Origin: Lyngbya sp. PCC 8106 | GTDB taxonomy: Bacteria; Cyanobacteriota; Cyanobacteriia; Cyanobacteriales; Microcoleaceae | Reading direction: 5' to 3' | Length of the DNA: 64,000 nt | Assembly (NCBI RefSeq): GCF_000169095.1 | Contig: NZ_AAVU01000035.1 | Location: forward strand, 1 to 64,000 | Part shown: positions 1-9,846 of the stretch, one piece after another | Layout of the letters: each line of letters opens with the position of its first letter | How positions within the stretch are numbered: the first letter of the stretch is position 1 | The notes under the pieces: generated by a model | Databases searched by the model: none | The model's input: only the letters and a program-made list of their open reading frames with translations | Told to the model about the DNA's origin: nothing | Position numbers and translations under genes: made by a program

Positions 1-2
1 CT

Positions 3-62
3 TATGTGTCGTGCAGTACCGAACTTGATCGAGAAGTATTTGCTTCTATCATCAACTCTTGA
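3..62 (+). CDS. Possible C-terminal tail of a gene entering from the left
   Basis: Reading from base 3 gives 19 codons ending in TGA at 60-62 (tail residues EVFASIINS). It would be convergent with the transporter gene that follows. A second frame starting at base 1 stays open longer, to about base 123, so the frame is not certain and the product cannot be named from so little sequence. Confidence 0.2.
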   Translation, partial: YVSCSTELDREVFASIINS

Positions 63-173
63 TCATATTCTTTGTTGCCGTCTCCTTCATGCTATATTGG
101 GCGGGGTATTTAGCCTTAATCGATGATTATACATCAATTAAAAGATTTTGGTAGATTTTTTCTAAAATCGGGT

Positions 174-1505
174 TTACTGCTGTCGGCTGACCTCCGGTGT
201 AACGCTTCCCAACCCCCATAAACAGATTGTGGTTAAACTCATCAATACTGTACCCAGGCCAAAGCAGAATCCATAGCCTTGAGTTGCCACTAAAAATACA
301 CTTAGCAATGATCCAAAAATCGCAGAACAACCAATAACAGAATTATAAATCCCGATAGCTCCCCCTTCTTGACCTCGCGGAGAAAGTCGGGCTACAGATG
401 TCGTCCCAGAAACCCCAATAACCGCCCAAGTTAAACCTGTTAAGAGGTGAGTCAAGGTAATAATGGCTAAACTATATTGACTAGAATGAAAGACCGCTAA
501 TAAGGTTAATATAATAAAAATACCAATCCTAACCCCTGACGCCCAAGCTTGTAAATGAATACTGTTTCGGCTTTGAACTAACCGACCCACACGAAGATAA
601 CAATAGGTTTCGACCAAAGAACGGGCGAGAGTAATCCATAAAACTTGATCGTTTGTCGCGCCTAAAATATCAGTTAAAAACAAAGGAAACGGAATATAAA
701 TAATTTGAATTGAAAGAAACAATAAAGCCGAAAAAGCATAATACAAACTCAGGGTAGTTTTTAAGTTTTGAACGACCAGCTGAAAAAATTGCGGACGGGT
801 AACAAAATAAATACTTCTAGCCGGATAAAATAACACCCGTCGTTCAATTAATCCCACGGATAAACGACCGAGTAAAGCGGGAGTAAATTGTCGTTGGCGG
901 TTAATTGGTTCACGGGAAGGTTCTTTGATCCACAAAAAACATAAAATTAAACTCAAAATTGTTCCAATTCCGGCTAAAACAAATAAACTTCGCATGGCTT
1001 CTGTCATCCCGAAAATTTCTGGGGAAACACTGAGCCAAACTCCGCCAAAAATTAACGCAATAATAAAACTCCAACCGCCGATTAAATAAAATCGCCCAAA
1101 ATAGTCACCAATTCGTTCTTCAGGTACGGTATCCATAACTAACGCCGTCGCCGAAGGAATCACCGCAGCCATCGAAAACCCGCCCAATGTACACGCTTTC
1201 AAAACTTGATTAACATTATCTCCCGAACCCATTCCAAATAAACACAAACAAAACCCCGCAATTCCAATCATTAAAAAAGGGCGACGGCGTTTGACTCGAT
1301 CTGAAAGATTTCCCCAAAAACTAAAACCAATCACCCCCGCAAAAGCAACTAAAGAGTTAACTTTTCCCACATCAGTCACGGTTCCCCCCGCAACTTGCAC
1401 GACAAATAACGGCAACAAATTAATCAACAAACCTTCGCTAATTCGATAGGGAACCAGCGCAAAAAACCATCGGGGGGCAAAAGAGGAAATTCTAATTCTA
1501 GACAC
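174..1505 (-). CDS. MFS-type membrane transporter
   Basis: The 443-residue product is almost entirely hydrophobic, with about 12 predicted membrane segments. After the first pair of helices it carries the loop FWGNLSDRVKRRRP (about residues 63-76), which is the G-x-x-D-R-x-x-R-R/K motif A of the major facilitator superfamily. A long basic cytoplasmic loop (about residues 200-235) separates the two six-helix halves. The substrate is not evident; similar cyanobacterial proteins are usually annotated only as MFS transporters. It stands alone, followed upstream by a 96-bp spacer containing copies of a TTATCAGT/CAGTGACCAGT-type repeat. The start chosen gives the N-terminus MSRIRISSFAPR. Confidence 0.85.
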   Translation of the reverse strand: MSRIRISSFAPRWFFALVPYRISEGLLINLLPLFVVQVAGGTVTDVGKVNSLVAFAGVIGFSFWGNLSDRVKRRRPFLMIGIAGFCLCLFGMGSGDNVNQVLKACTLGGFSMAAVIPSATALVMDTVPEERIGDYFGRFYLIGGWSFIIALIFGGVWLSVSPEIFGMTEAMRSLFVLAGIGTILSLILCFLWIKEPSREPINRQRQFTPALLGRLSVGLIERRVLFYPARSIYFVTRPQFFQLVVQNLKTTLSLYYAFSALLFLSIQIIYIPFPLFLTDILGATNDQVLWITLARSLVETYCYLRVGRLVQSRNSIHLQAWASGVRIGIFIILTLLAVFHSSQYSLAIITLTHLLTGLTWAVIGVSGTTSVARLSPRGQEGGAIGIYNSVIGCSAIFGSLLSVFLVATQGYGFCFGLGTVLMSLTTICLWGLGSVTPEVSRQQ

Positions 1506-1601
1506 CAGGTTTTACAGTTATCAGTTTTTACAGTGACCAGTTTACAGATTTGAGGTGATTTGTGAAAACCTCGAACAAAAACCCAGTTTTTCCTTCCAGT
1601 T

Positions 1602-4448
1602 TCAGCTTTGTTGTCGGTTTATCCACCAACGTTTAACTAATTTTTCCATTTCTATCCAAACAAACATCAAGCTACTAAACCCGATACAAATAGCCAACTC
1701 TGTCCCGCTTAACCAATGGGTGCCGAAAAATTCTCGCAACGGCTCTACATAAATCAGCATTAATTGTAGAATAGTCGTTAGACTGACGGCCGCCAGTAGA
1801 TAGGGATTAGAAAACGGATTGAGTTCCACGGTCAAACGAGTATCTGAACGCACCGCCCAAGCGTGACCCATCTGAGCCAAACACAAGGTTGTAAACACCA
1901 TCGTTTTCCAGCGTCCTGAATCCCCTGATGTTTGTGCCGCCCCGTAAGCCCACATCATCAAGATAATCGTGAGAATGGAGAAAATCAAGCCAATTCGCAC
2001 CATATAAACACCTAACCCGCGTGCAAAAATACTCTCACGGGGACTGTGGGGCGGACGTTTCATCACTCCCGCTTCAGCAGGTTCGAGGGCTAATGCCAAA
2101 GCAGGTAAACCGTCTGTAACGAGGTTCATCCATAAAATTTGCAAAGGCGTTAACGGCACTTCTCCCAAACCCAGTAACGGGGCGGCAGCAATGGTTAATA
2201 CTTCCCCAATATTACTCCCCAAAATATACTTGACAAAGCGGCGAATATTACTATAAACCACCCGTCCTTCTTCGGTGGCTGCAACGATTGTCGCAAAGTT
2301 ATCATCCAGCAAGATCATATCACTGGCTTCTTTACTGACATCCGTTCCAGTAATCCCCATAGCAATGCCAATATCCGCCTGTTTGAGGGCAGGTGCATCG
2401 TTAACGCCGTCCCCCGTCATCGCCACAAATTCCCCTTGTTTCTGCAACGCCTGAACGATTCTCAGCTTATGTTCGGGTGCTACCCTGGCATACACACTCA
2501 CTTGTTTAACTTCCTGTTCAAGTTCGCTTTGGGTGAGTTGTTGTAATTGCTGACCGATTAAAACCCGATCATCCGAGGCCGAAATCCCCAACTGATGGGC
2601 AATAGAGACAGCCGTTAACTGATGATCTCCGGTAATCATTATCGGCCGAATTCCGGCTTCTCGACAGCGTTTAACCGCTTCTTTAACTTCCGGGCGAGGG
2701 GCGTCTAACATCCCCACTAAGCCTAACCAAATTAACCGATCTTCTGTGGTTTCTGCGTTAGTTGGTTCTGATGAAAACTTTTCTAAGGGTTTGTAAGCCA
2801 AGCCCAAAACTCGCAGTCCTTTAGCGGCTAATTGGTCATTTTGTTCGAGAATTTGTTGACGGTGTTCCGGCTGAAGCGTAATACTTTGACCCGCTGTTTG
2901 TACGAGATCACACCGTTGTAAAATCAGTTCAGGTGAACCTTTTGTAAAAATCTGATATTGAGCATTTTCTGTTCTCGATTCTCGGTGAGTATCCTGACAA
3001 ATCACACTCATCAGCTTGCGTTCAGAAGAAAACGGAATTTCACTAATCCGAGGCAGTTGTTCGTTCCAAGTTGATTTGGAAATCCCCGCTTTTCCCCCTA
3101 ACGCCAGTAACGCGCCTTCTGTCGGATCGCCGAGTATTGTCCAAGTATCATTTTGATGTTGGAGTTGAGCATCATTACACAACACACTCGCTACACATAA
3201 CGGTTGTAATTCTTGTTGTTGTTCTGAGGTTAATGTCGGTTTCTCAAGCGGGTTTTCTTCATCTTCTGAAAACTGATGTAGGGGTTGGAATTCTCCCCAG
3301 GGCGCGTAACCTTCACCAGTTACCAAAAAAGTATGATTAAGCGTTCGTACCCACTGCACAACCATTTTATTTTGAGTGAGAGTTCCGGTTTTATCGGAAC
3401 AAATTGTTGTGACTGAACCCAACGTTTCAACGGCAGGAAGTTTCCGAATTAAGGCGTTGCGGCGCACCATGCGTTGAGTCCCTATGGCTAGGGTAACAGT
3501 AACAACAGCAGGTAAACCTTCAGGAACTACCGCCACCGCCATACTCAGGGAAATTTCCAGTAAATGTTCAAAATATTCAAACCCCGTGCGAATGATTCCC
3601 CCAACCACAACCAACGCCACCAACAGCAGCGAACCCGTTACCAAGACATTTCCCAGTTGCGACATCCGTTGTTGTAGCGGTGTGGGTTCAGTTTCGACAG
3701 ACTGCAACATCGCGGCAATTTGTCCCAGTTGCGTCTTCATTCCCGTTTCTGTGACTAATACCGTCCCCCGTCCACCGACGACTTCGGTACCTTGAAAGAC
3801 TAAGTTAATGCGATCGCCGAGGGCTGTGTCTTCGCTGAGTTGGGTTTCGGCGCGTTTGTTGACGGCGGCGGCTTCTCCGGTGAGAGTGGCTTCTCGCACT
3901 TGTAAGTTTTGGGCTGCGATCAGACGTCCATCGGCGGCGACTTGCATTCCAGCTTCGAGGAAAATAATATCGCCGGGAACCAGTTGGGGGGATTCAATCT
4001 CGCTCATTTCACCCTCTCGCAATACTCGCACTTTCGGAGAAGACAGGGTTTTGAGGGCGGCTAGGGCTTTTTCGGCGCGACTTTCTTGAAAATAACCCAG
4101 TAAGCCGTTGAGAATGACAATGGAAAAAATAGCGATCGCATCTTTGGGAAAGTTGTTGTTGCGGAGATCGAGAATCGCTGAAACGATCGCAACGGCGATC
4201 AGCATCACTAACATGATATTGGTAAACTGATCCCACAAAATTTCTAAGGGTCGCCGTCCCTCGGTAGTTTCAATTTCATTAAGACCATATTCTTGCTGTT
4301 TTTGGGTAACTTGCTGAGAATTTAGCCCTTGTTTGGGGTCAGTGTTGATCAACTGCAATGTTTCCTCAATGGTTTGAGTGTGCCAAGTTGAAGCAGTTTG
4401 AACTGAGATGCGATCGCCAGACAGGGGGGAAGGTTGAGTCGATGCCAT
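1602..4448 (-). CDS. P2A-type cation-transporting ATPase (PacL-like, probable Ca2+ pump)
   Basis: The 948-residue protein has the full P-type ATPase order: N-terminal cation ATPase domain, two helices, actuator domain with TLTGEA (about residue 195), phosphorylation motif DKTGTLT (Asp near 351), nucleotide-binding domain, hinge MTGDGVND, and six C-terminal helices. PEGLP in M4, NIGEVL in M5 and NLVTDGLPALAL in M6 match the ion-site signatures of the SERCA/PacL subfamily, so Ca2+ export from the cytoplasm is the likely role, although Na+ or Mn2+ relatives share these motifs. Length is normal for the family. No strong Shine-Dalgarno precedes the ATG at 4448. Confidence 0.92.
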   Translation of the reverse strand: MASTQPSPLSGDRISVQTASTWHTQTIEETLQLINTDPKQGLNSQQVTQKQQEYGLNEIETTEGRRPLEILWDQFTNIMLVMLIAVAIVSAILDLRNNNFPKDAIAIFSIVILNGLLGYFQESRAEKALAALKTLSSPKVRVLREGEMSEIESPQLVPGDIIFLEAGMQVAADGRLIAAQNLQVREATLTGEAAAVNKRAETQLSEDTALGDRINLVFQGTEVVGGRGTVLVTETGMKTQLGQIAAMLQSVETEPTPLQQRMSQLGNVLVTGSLLLVALVVVGGIIRTGFEYFEHLLEISLSMAVAVVPEGLPAVVTVTLAIGTQRMVRRNALIRKLPAVETLGSVTTICSDKTGTLTQNKMVVQWVRTLNHTFLVTGEGYAPWGEFQPLHQFSEDEENPLEKPTLTSEQQQELQPLCVASVLCNDAQLQHQNDTWTILGDPTEGALLALGGKAGISKSTWNEQLPRISEIPFSSERKLMSVICQDTHRESRTENAQYQIFTKGSPELILQRCDLVQTAGQSITLQPEHRQQILEQNDQLAAKGLRVLGLAYKPLEKFSSEPTNAETTEDRLIWLGLVGMLDAPRPEVKEAVKRCREAGIRPIMITGDHQLTAVSIAHQLGISASDDRVLIGQQLQQLTQSELEQEVKQVSVYARVAPEHKLRIVQALQKQGEFVAMTGDGVNDAPALKQADIGIAMGITGTDVSKEASDMILLDDNFATIVAATEEGRVVYSNIRRFVKYILGSNIGEVLTIAAAPLLGLGEVPLTPLQILWMNLVTDGLPALALALEPAEAGVMKRPPHSPRESIFARGLGVYMVRIGLIFSILTIILMMWAYGAAQTSGDSGRWKTMVFTTLCLAQMGHAWAVRSDTRLTVELNPFSNPYLLAAVSLTTILQLMLIYVEPLREFFGTHWLSGTELAICIGFSSLMFVWIEMEKLVKRWWINRQQS

Positions 4449-4599
4449 GAGGAGTTAACGGGTAGTTACTGAAGTCGGAATTGAGGGAGAAATAACTCGG
4501 TAAAATCGTTTTTTGGAAGCGATAGTATCAAGTCTTTGTTCTCGTTTAACCGATAATTATAGGTGATTCTGAGTAACGTTTACAGGAACCCTGATCATT

Positions 4600-5607
4600 C
4601 TAGGGCTGAGTAATCGATGATTGATTTGATTCTATTAGTCGAGCTGGAGTGACATCAAAGATCACTTTTAAAGACAGGGCTAACTCTTGCTCAAGAAGTT
4701 GTTCGACAATGGCGACTTCTTCAGGTGTGATCTGATTAGCGGTTCTGGCAACGACTAAGACTTCTGGTGTTGTTTTTCGCCAGTTTATACTAATTTTATC
4801 AACCTCGATATCGGGTCGATCAACTAAAGAACGAGTGACTAATATTTCGCGGATAGAGTTATTAACTTGGGCATGGTTAACCAGTTGAAAAAAACTAATT
4901 CCGAGGGGGATAGTCAGCAGAACAATTAACAAGATGGAAACGCCCCAAGAAATTGTCCGAGCGAGTTCACTACTTCTGGCGTATCCGGCTAAAACATAAA
5001 CGCCTAAACAAGCTAGATTAATCCCGATTAAGTTAGTAAAATAGAGGAGACTTGATCCAGTCGCTGCATCCCATTCTCCCTGAGAAATTGCAATCCCAAT
5101 CACACAAAGAGGAGGCATTAAGGCAACGGCAATTGCGGTTCCCGGAATGGCATCTCCAACTTGAGGACGAATTTTAGCATACCCACTGACACCGCCCGCC
5201 GCAATCGCAATTAAGAGATCAATTAAAGTGGGTTGGGTTCTTGATAAAATTTCTGATCCAAATTCGGGAATGCGAATAATTAAACCTACTAATCCTGAAA
5301 ATATTATTGATATTGAGGTTGCCGCGAGGATAGAAGTAAAGCTCAATCGGAGAAGTTTTAAGTCTCCTTCTAAAGTAGCAAAAGGCATTCCTCTCAAGGG
5401 CAACATTAGGGGAGCAATAATCATCGCGCCAATAATCACAGCCGCACTATTAATCAGTAAACCCAATGTTGCAATCAAGCAAGAACTAATGGTTAAAACT
5501 AAGTAATTCTGGGTAAATTTCGCATCGTTTAGTAAGGATTCCCTTAATTTTAATAAGGGGATTGCTTCTAATCCAAAATCTTTAATCAGTTTATAGGCTT
5601 TTAACAT
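4600..5607 (-). CDS. DUF389 family membrane protein
   Basis: The 335-residue protein begins with a short soluble segment followed by about six membrane helices containing GAMIIAPLMLPLRGMP (about residues 60-76) and VGDAIPGTAIAVALMPPLCV (about 150-170), the conserved paired helices of DUF389 (TIGR00341-type) proteins. A soluble C-terminal tail of about 90 residues (IEVDKISINWRKTTPEVLVVARTA) follows. The family has no established function; some members are suspected transporters. It lies in the same orientation as the P-type ATPase downstream with a 151-bp gap, so co-transcription is possible but unproven. Confidence 0.85.
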   Translation of the reverse strand: MLKAYKLIKDFGLEAIPLLKLRESLLNDAKFTQNYLVLTISSCLIATLGLLINSAAVIIGAMIIAPLMLPLRGMPFATLEGDLKLLRLSFTSILAATSISIIFSGLVGLIIRIPEFGSEILSRTQPTLIDLLIAIAAGGVSGYAKIRPQVGDAIPGTAIAVALMPPLCVIGIAISQGEWDAATGSSLLYFTNLIGINLACLGVYVLAGYARSSELARTISWGVSILLIVLLTIPLGISFFQLVNHAQVNNSIREILVTRSLVDRPDIEVDKISINWRKTTPEVLVVARTANQITPEEVAIVEQLLEQELALSLKVIFDVTPARLIESNQSSITQP

Positions 5608-6094
5608 AGAAGATTATTGATCCCTGGGTTAATTGAGTGGGTGTATAAAAATTAAATTTATTCTAGACTGAATTTTAGAAATTGACAATAGTGATCAGGA
5701 TTTTAAATAAAATCAAGATTAGAATAGAATTCAATTTAACTTAATCAGATCTTAAAAGCCTGTTAATTTGGAAATTTGTTAGTTTTCATCTATCTTTTGA
5801 TATAAATTTTAACCTTGAATTTTGAAATGATCATTTCACCCAATGCGAAAACGATTCTAGATTGTTAACCCTTGTATTTGTGTCTTAAACGGAGAAGATA
5901 TTCCCATTGATAGCCAGCAGAATAGATAGATAGATAGATAGATAGAGATTGGGTTAAATGAGAGTCTATCTTTAGATCAAGGTCATTCTAGAGCGAGATT
6001 TATAAGATAGAGAAGGAGCAAAAACAAAAAATCAAATTTTTGCACTCCAGAATTCATTTATCGTCTTAAATAATCTAGTTGAAAGGAGAACCTA
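5608..6094. other. Intergenic region upstream of the manganese catalase
   Basis: This 487-bp AT-rich spacer separates two divergent genes and so must hold both promoters. The visible structures are the TAGA microsatellite at 5923-5946 and the ribosome-binding site GAAAGGAG just before 6095. No RNA gene or riboswitch fold was recognised. Confidence 0.5.
5923..5946. repeat. Tetranucleotide microsatellite (TAGA)x6
   Basis: Six uninterrupted TAGA units lie about 150 bp before the manganese catalase start. Perfect microsatellites of this length are uncommon in bacterial spacers and change length by slippage. Confidence 0.9.
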
Positions 6095-6790
6095 ATGTTT
6101 TTTCATAAAAAAGAACTAATCGAAAAAGATGTCAAGATTGATGATCCGAATCCTCGTTATGCCGAACTTCTCTTAGAACAATTTGGCGGCGCAACGGGTG
6201 AATTATCTGCTGCTTTACAATATTGGGTGCAGTCTTTTCATACCGAAGATCCAGGAATTCGGGATATGTTGCAAGATATCGCCGTTGAGGAATTTAGCCA
6301 TCTAGAAATGATTGGCCGACTGATTGAAAATCATACTCGAAATGCGGATCAAACTGAAGCTTTTAAGAGTACATTATTTGCAGTACGCGGTAAAGGGCCT
6401 CATTTTCTAGACTCTCAAGGACAAGCTTGGACAGCCGCTTATTTAAACGAAGGTGGCGATGTTGTCCGTGACTTGCGGGCAGATATTGCAGCCGAAGCAG
6501 GTGCGCGTCAAACCTACGAATCTTTGATTAAAGTTGCACCCGATAACCAAACCAAAGAAACTTTAGTTCACTTGTTAACGCGGGAGATTTCTCATACGAA
6601 AATGTTTATGAAGGCATTAGATTCGATGGGTAAACTCACTGATCCGTTCTTCGGAAATATTCAACCCGATGAAACCGTTGATATTTACTACAACTTATCA
6701 ACAAACGGAGAAGATCATCGCGGCCCGTGGAATTCTGATGAGAATTTTCGCTATATTGCCGATCCGATGAAAGATAAAGTTCAACAATAA
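6095..6790 (+). CDS. katN: Manganese (non-haem) catalase
   Basis: The 231-residue product matches the four-helix ferritin-like manganese catalases, which disproportionate hydrogen peroxide at a di-manganese site. Visible ligands include Glu36 in GATGELSAALQYW, EEFSHLEM with Glu66 and His69, and the second half-site EAGARQTYE ... TREISHTKMF (Glu and His near 148 and 181). The length is on the short side of the family (about 230-300), lacking a long C-terminal tail. A clear ribosome-binding site GAAAGGAG precedes the ATG. It is a cytosolic peroxide-defence enzyme. It converges with cyanophycinase across a strong terminator. Regulation is not evident apart from the long upstream spacer. Confidence 0.93.
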   Translation: MFFHKKELIEKDVKIDDPNPRYAELLLEQFGGATGELSAALQYWVQSFHTEDPGIRDMLQDIAVEEFSHLEMIGRLIENHTRNADQTEAFKSTLFAVRGKGPHFLDSQGQAWTAAYLNEGGDVVRDLRADIAAEAGARQTYESLIKVAPDNQTKETLVHLLTREISHTKMFMKALDSMGKLTDPFFGNIQPDETVDIYYNLSTNGEDHRGPWNSDENFRYIADPMKDKVQQ

Positions 6791-6815
6791 TAATCAATCC
6801 TAAAAAGTGAACTTT

Positions 6816-6839
6816 GGGGGCGCGACGTTGCCCCCTTTT
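6816..6839. terminator. Bidirectional rho-independent terminator between katN and cphB
   Basis: Stem GGGGGC (6816-6821) pairs perfectly with GCCCCC (6830-6835) across an 8-base loop, followed by TTTT. It lies in the 52-bp gap between two convergent genes. Confidence 0.85.
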
Positions 6840-6842
6840 GTC

Positions 6843-7688
6843 TTAATTCAAAACTGCCATTTCAGGAGTTTGAACAACTTTATTTTCAGTTAAAGGTTGA
6901 CGATTTTTGAGATCAAATTTATATCCTTCCGGCAGAATATGAAGTTTAATTCCACACAACGCTAAACCTTCATCTTTTAAAAGTTCTCCGATGTTGTTAT
7001 GCGTGATTTTACTTAAATCTACAACAGTACAACTTCCATCTCCAACCACTTCAAATTGATGATCTCGCACAACAATAGCCGTATTTTCATCAATCCCTAA
7101 ACCAATTAAATCTGGATGTCGCGCCACCGCAGTCACTAAACGTCCTAAACGTCCCCGTTGAGCAAAATGTTGGTCAATCACTGCTTCTGGAAGAAAACTC
7201 ATTCCTGCTTCCATTTCCACAATTTCAATACGCGGATGAGTCTGTCCTTCTCCTTCTAAAATCATGTTCGCAGACATCATGCTTGCACCTGCACTTGTTC
7301 CCCCAACAACTAACCCTTCGGTGTATTTTTTTAATAGGGCTTGATGCAAAGCAGTATCTTTGATAATTTCTGTAATTCTGGCTTGATCTCCTCCGGTAAA
7401 AAAGACACCTGTAGCTTCATTTATAGACTCTAAGGCTCTTGATGTTTCTGCATCTTCTCGCTCGATTGTATCAACAATATGAACATTTTGAATCCCCAAA
7501 CGTTCAAAAACTCGAATGTAGTCCTCACCCACTTCTCGGGGTGACTCAGTTGCCACCGTCATCACCACAATTTTGGCATCAATTCCACCCGCACAGCGCA
7601 CAAATTCTCGTAAAATTTTGCAATCGCCTTCTCGATCTTCAGCGCCGCCAATAATCACCAGTTGTCCCTGATGTTGATTCGATGTCAT
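6843..7688 (-). CDS. cphB: Cyanophycinase
   Basis: The enzyme is an exopeptidase of the S51 serine peptidase family that degrades the nitrogen store cyanophycin (multi-L-arginyl-poly-L-aspartate) to beta-Asp-Arg dipeptides. The product shows QLVIIGGAEDRE at the N-terminus and the nucleophile elbow GGTSAGASMMS, with Ser132 at the position known for Synechocystis CphB. The start at 7688 is chosen over an in-frame codon at 7739 because AGGAG sits 7-8 bases upstream of it; this gives 281 residues. No cyanophycin synthetase (cphA) gene lies in the window. The gene is convergent with the manganese catalase. Confidence 0.93.
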   Translation of the reverse strand: MTSNQHQGQLVIIGGAEDREGDCKILREFVRCAGGIDAKIVVMTVATESPREVGEDYIRVFERLGIQNVHIVDTIEREDAETSRALESINEATGVFFTGGDQARITEIIKDTALHQALLKKYTEGLVVGGTSAGASMMSANMILEGEGQTHPRIEIVEMEAGMSFLPEAVIDQHFAQRGRLGRLVTAVARHPDLIGLGIDENTAIVVRDHQFEVVGDGSCTVVDLSKITHNNIGELLKDEGLALCGIKLHILPEGYKFDLKNRQPLTENKVVQTPEMAVLN

Positions 7689-8044
7689 AAAAAACTCCTG
7701 TTCAGCCCAAATGAGGCATAATCTCTTATTTAAGCACAAGTGATATCGTTTATTTCACAACCTAAAGGTAGAAATTAAGATGGTATTTATACCGATTGGG
7801 TAAGGGCAGTTTAGGACTCTAAAAAACGGCAGTCAACACCTTGCTGTTTTTAATTCAAGTCAAACTTTTAACTAGAACTTTAGAGACACACAAATTATCA
7901 CTTTTGTCATCTATCTTGAGAAAATTTTTAAAAGCTTCTGATTCCCCTGAACTGAGTTTGAATGCGAAATTTGGCGATCGCAGTTATATTAACTGATAAA
8001 GGCGCATTTCTAGCCTGCTCTAACTCTCATCTCAAATAGGATTC
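7689..8044. other. Intergenic region between cphB and the MATE gene
   Basis: This 356-bp spacer between divergent genes must hold both promoters. A weak hairpin (AAAACGGCAG against TTGCTGTTTT near 7825-7853) and one HIP1 octamer near 7975 are visible. Nothing else was recognised. Confidence 0.4.
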
Positions 8045-9481
8045 ATGTCTCAATCAACCCCAACTCGCAGATACAACTTAACAGAAGGTTCTGTCGGACT
8101 CAAACTTATCACCCTAACTTTACCGATGGTTTGGGGGGTTTTCTCAGTGATTGCCTTTAATTTAGCCGATACCTATTTTGTGGGTCAACTAGGAACCACT
8201 CAACTCGCGGCGATGAGTTTTACCTTCCCCGTGGTTATGGTGATGGGAAGTTTAGCAATTGGACTAGGAACCGGGGCGGCTTCGGTAATTTCTCGGGCGA
8301 TTGGTGAAGGGGATCGTGACCGAGTACAACGATTAACCACTAATAGTTTAACATTATCTCTGCTGATTGTGGGGATTTTTATCCTAATTGGATTGGCAAC
8401 AATTGACCCTTTATTTAAACTTTTGGGGGCAGGTTCTGAAGTCATGCCCTACATTCACGATTATATGCAAATTTGGTATCCAGGCATGATTTTTTTAGTC
8501 GTTCCAATGGTGGGAAATAGTGCCATTCGGGCGGCAGGAGATACCAAGATTCCCAGTCTAATTATGACTTTTGCGGCGATTGTAAATATTGTCTTAGATC
8601 CTCTGTTTATTTTTGGTTGGGCATTCATTCCTGGTTTAGGGTTAAAAGGGGCGGCGATCGCAACAGTTATTGGTCGTTCTTTAACGTTAATTGCCTCTTT
8701 AATCATTCTTCATTTCCGAGAACGAATGATTCTCTGGAGTCTGACCTGTCTGAGAAATTGTTGGGACTATTGGAAAGAGATCTTGTATGTGGGTTTACCT
8801 GCGGCATCTACAAATATGATCACTCCGATTTCTATCGGAATAATCACCAGTTTATTAGCAACTTATAGTCCAGAAGCTGTTGCCGGATTTGGGATTTCTT
8901 CTCGGGTTGAATCTTTTGCTTTAATTGTATTTATGGCACTTTCGGCGACTATTGGGCCGTTTGTCGGTCAAAACTGGGGGGCTAAACTCTATGGACGAGT
9001 ACATCGTTCTTTGCACTTATCCTATTTATTTTGTATCGGCTTTGGAATTTTTATCGCGGTTATCCTTTCAGCCACTTCAGCACAGATTATCACTCTATTT
9101 GATACGAACTCTGAAGTCGTTAATACTGCCACTCGTTATTTATCAGTTGTACCCATTAGTTACGGAACTTATGGTATTTTTATCGTCGCCAATGCCGCTT
9201 TTAACGCCCTCGGCAAACCTTTTCCTGCGGTTATATTAACGTTATCTAGAATGGTAATTTTATATGTACCACTCGCCTATTTAGGGAGTTGGTTATTTGG
9301 GTTAAATGGTATTTTTGCAGCCGCTTGTGTCGCCAATCTTATTGTTGGTTTAGCTGCCGTTATCTGGACTCGTCGTTTATGCAGTTTGAAAGCAGATGAA
9401 CCATTAGATATTTCGGCAATATCCCCCTCAAAACAACCTCCTCTCAATCTCTCAGAGGTTAACGATAAAACTCCCCGATAA
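8045..9481 (+). CDS. MATE family multidrug/cation efflux transporter
   Basis: The 478-residue protein has about 12 membrane segments in two six-helix halves. The first half opens with LKLITLTLPMVWG and contains NLADTYFVGQLG, typical of the MATE/NorM/DinF superfamily, including the later GDTKIPSLIMTFAAIVNIVLDP segment (about residues 168-190). MATE proteins export cationic drugs or metabolites using a Na+ or H+ gradient; the substrate here is unknown. The start ATG follows a short AT-rich leader with AGGATTC as a weak ribosome-binding site. A rubredoxin gene follows 85 bp downstream on the same strand. Confidence 0.88.
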   Translation: MSQSTPTRRYNLTEGSVGLKLITLTLPMVWGVFSVIAFNLADTYFVGQLGTTQLAAMSFTFPVVMVMGSLAIGLGTGAASVISRAIGEGDRDRVQRLTTNSLTLSLLIVGIFILIGLATIDPLFKLLGAGSEVMPYIHDYMQIWYPGMIFLVVPMVGNSAIRAAGDTKIPSLIMTFAAIVNIVLDPLFIFGWAFIPGLGLKGAAIATVIGRSLTLIASLIILHFRERMILWSLTCLRNCWDYWKEILYVGLPAASTNMITPISIGIITSLLATYSPEAVAGFGISSRVESFALIVFMALSATIGPFVGQNWGAKLYGRVHRSLHLSYLFCIGFGIFIAVILSATSAQIITLFDTNSEVVNTATRYLSVVPISYGTYGIFIVANAAFNALGKPFPAVILTLSRMVILYVPLAYLGSWLFGLNGIFAAACVANLIVGLAAVIWTRRLCSLKADEPLDISAISPSKQPPLNLSEVNDKTPR

Positions 9482-9566
9482 AAAATCTCTCCATAGAAAG
9501 ATATTAGAAACTGTAGTTTTTGTTAGAGTTTTACTGAATCGGAGAACACTGGAGATTAACTAAATT

Positions 9567-9728
9567 ATGAAAAAATACGTGTGTAATACCTGTGGATATA
9601 TTTACGATCCTGAAGAGGGCGACCCGGACTCAGATATAGCACCAGGAACTGCATTTGAAGATATTCCAGATGACTGGGTTTGTCCGACTTGTGGAGTGAG
9701 TAAATCTGACTTTGAACCGATGAGTTAA
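9567..9728 (+). CDS. Rubredoxin
   Basis: This 53-codon gene encodes a complete small electron carrier with one iron bound by four cysteines, in the two conserved knuckles CNTCGY and CPTCGV. The fold-typical residues YDPEEGDPDSDIAPGTAFED and DDWVCP are also present. The ATG follows GGAGATTAAC. It lacks the C-terminal membrane anchor of RubA, the thylakoid rubredoxin needed for photosystem II assembly, so it is a soluble paralogue closer to bacterial electron-transfer rubredoxins. Its electron partners are not apparent from the neighbours, although a peroxide-detoxifying catalase lies 3 kb away. Confidence 0.93.
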   Translation: MKKYVCNTCGYIYDPEEGDPDSDIAPGTAFEDIPDDWVCPTCGVSKSDFEPMS

Positions 9729-9846
9729 TCTTTCATTCAATTAATAACTAAATCAATTAAAAGGGGGTTGAAAACTATCATTTAATCCCCAAGATTAGTG
9801 ATCAGTAGGGTTAACTTTCCAGGATAAAATACACTCTCTCCTAAAA

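Noticed and set aside
4449..4599. Manganese (yybP-ykoY) riboswitch before the P-type ATPase
   Set aside because: The conserved core of that riboswitch could not be found on the minus strand.
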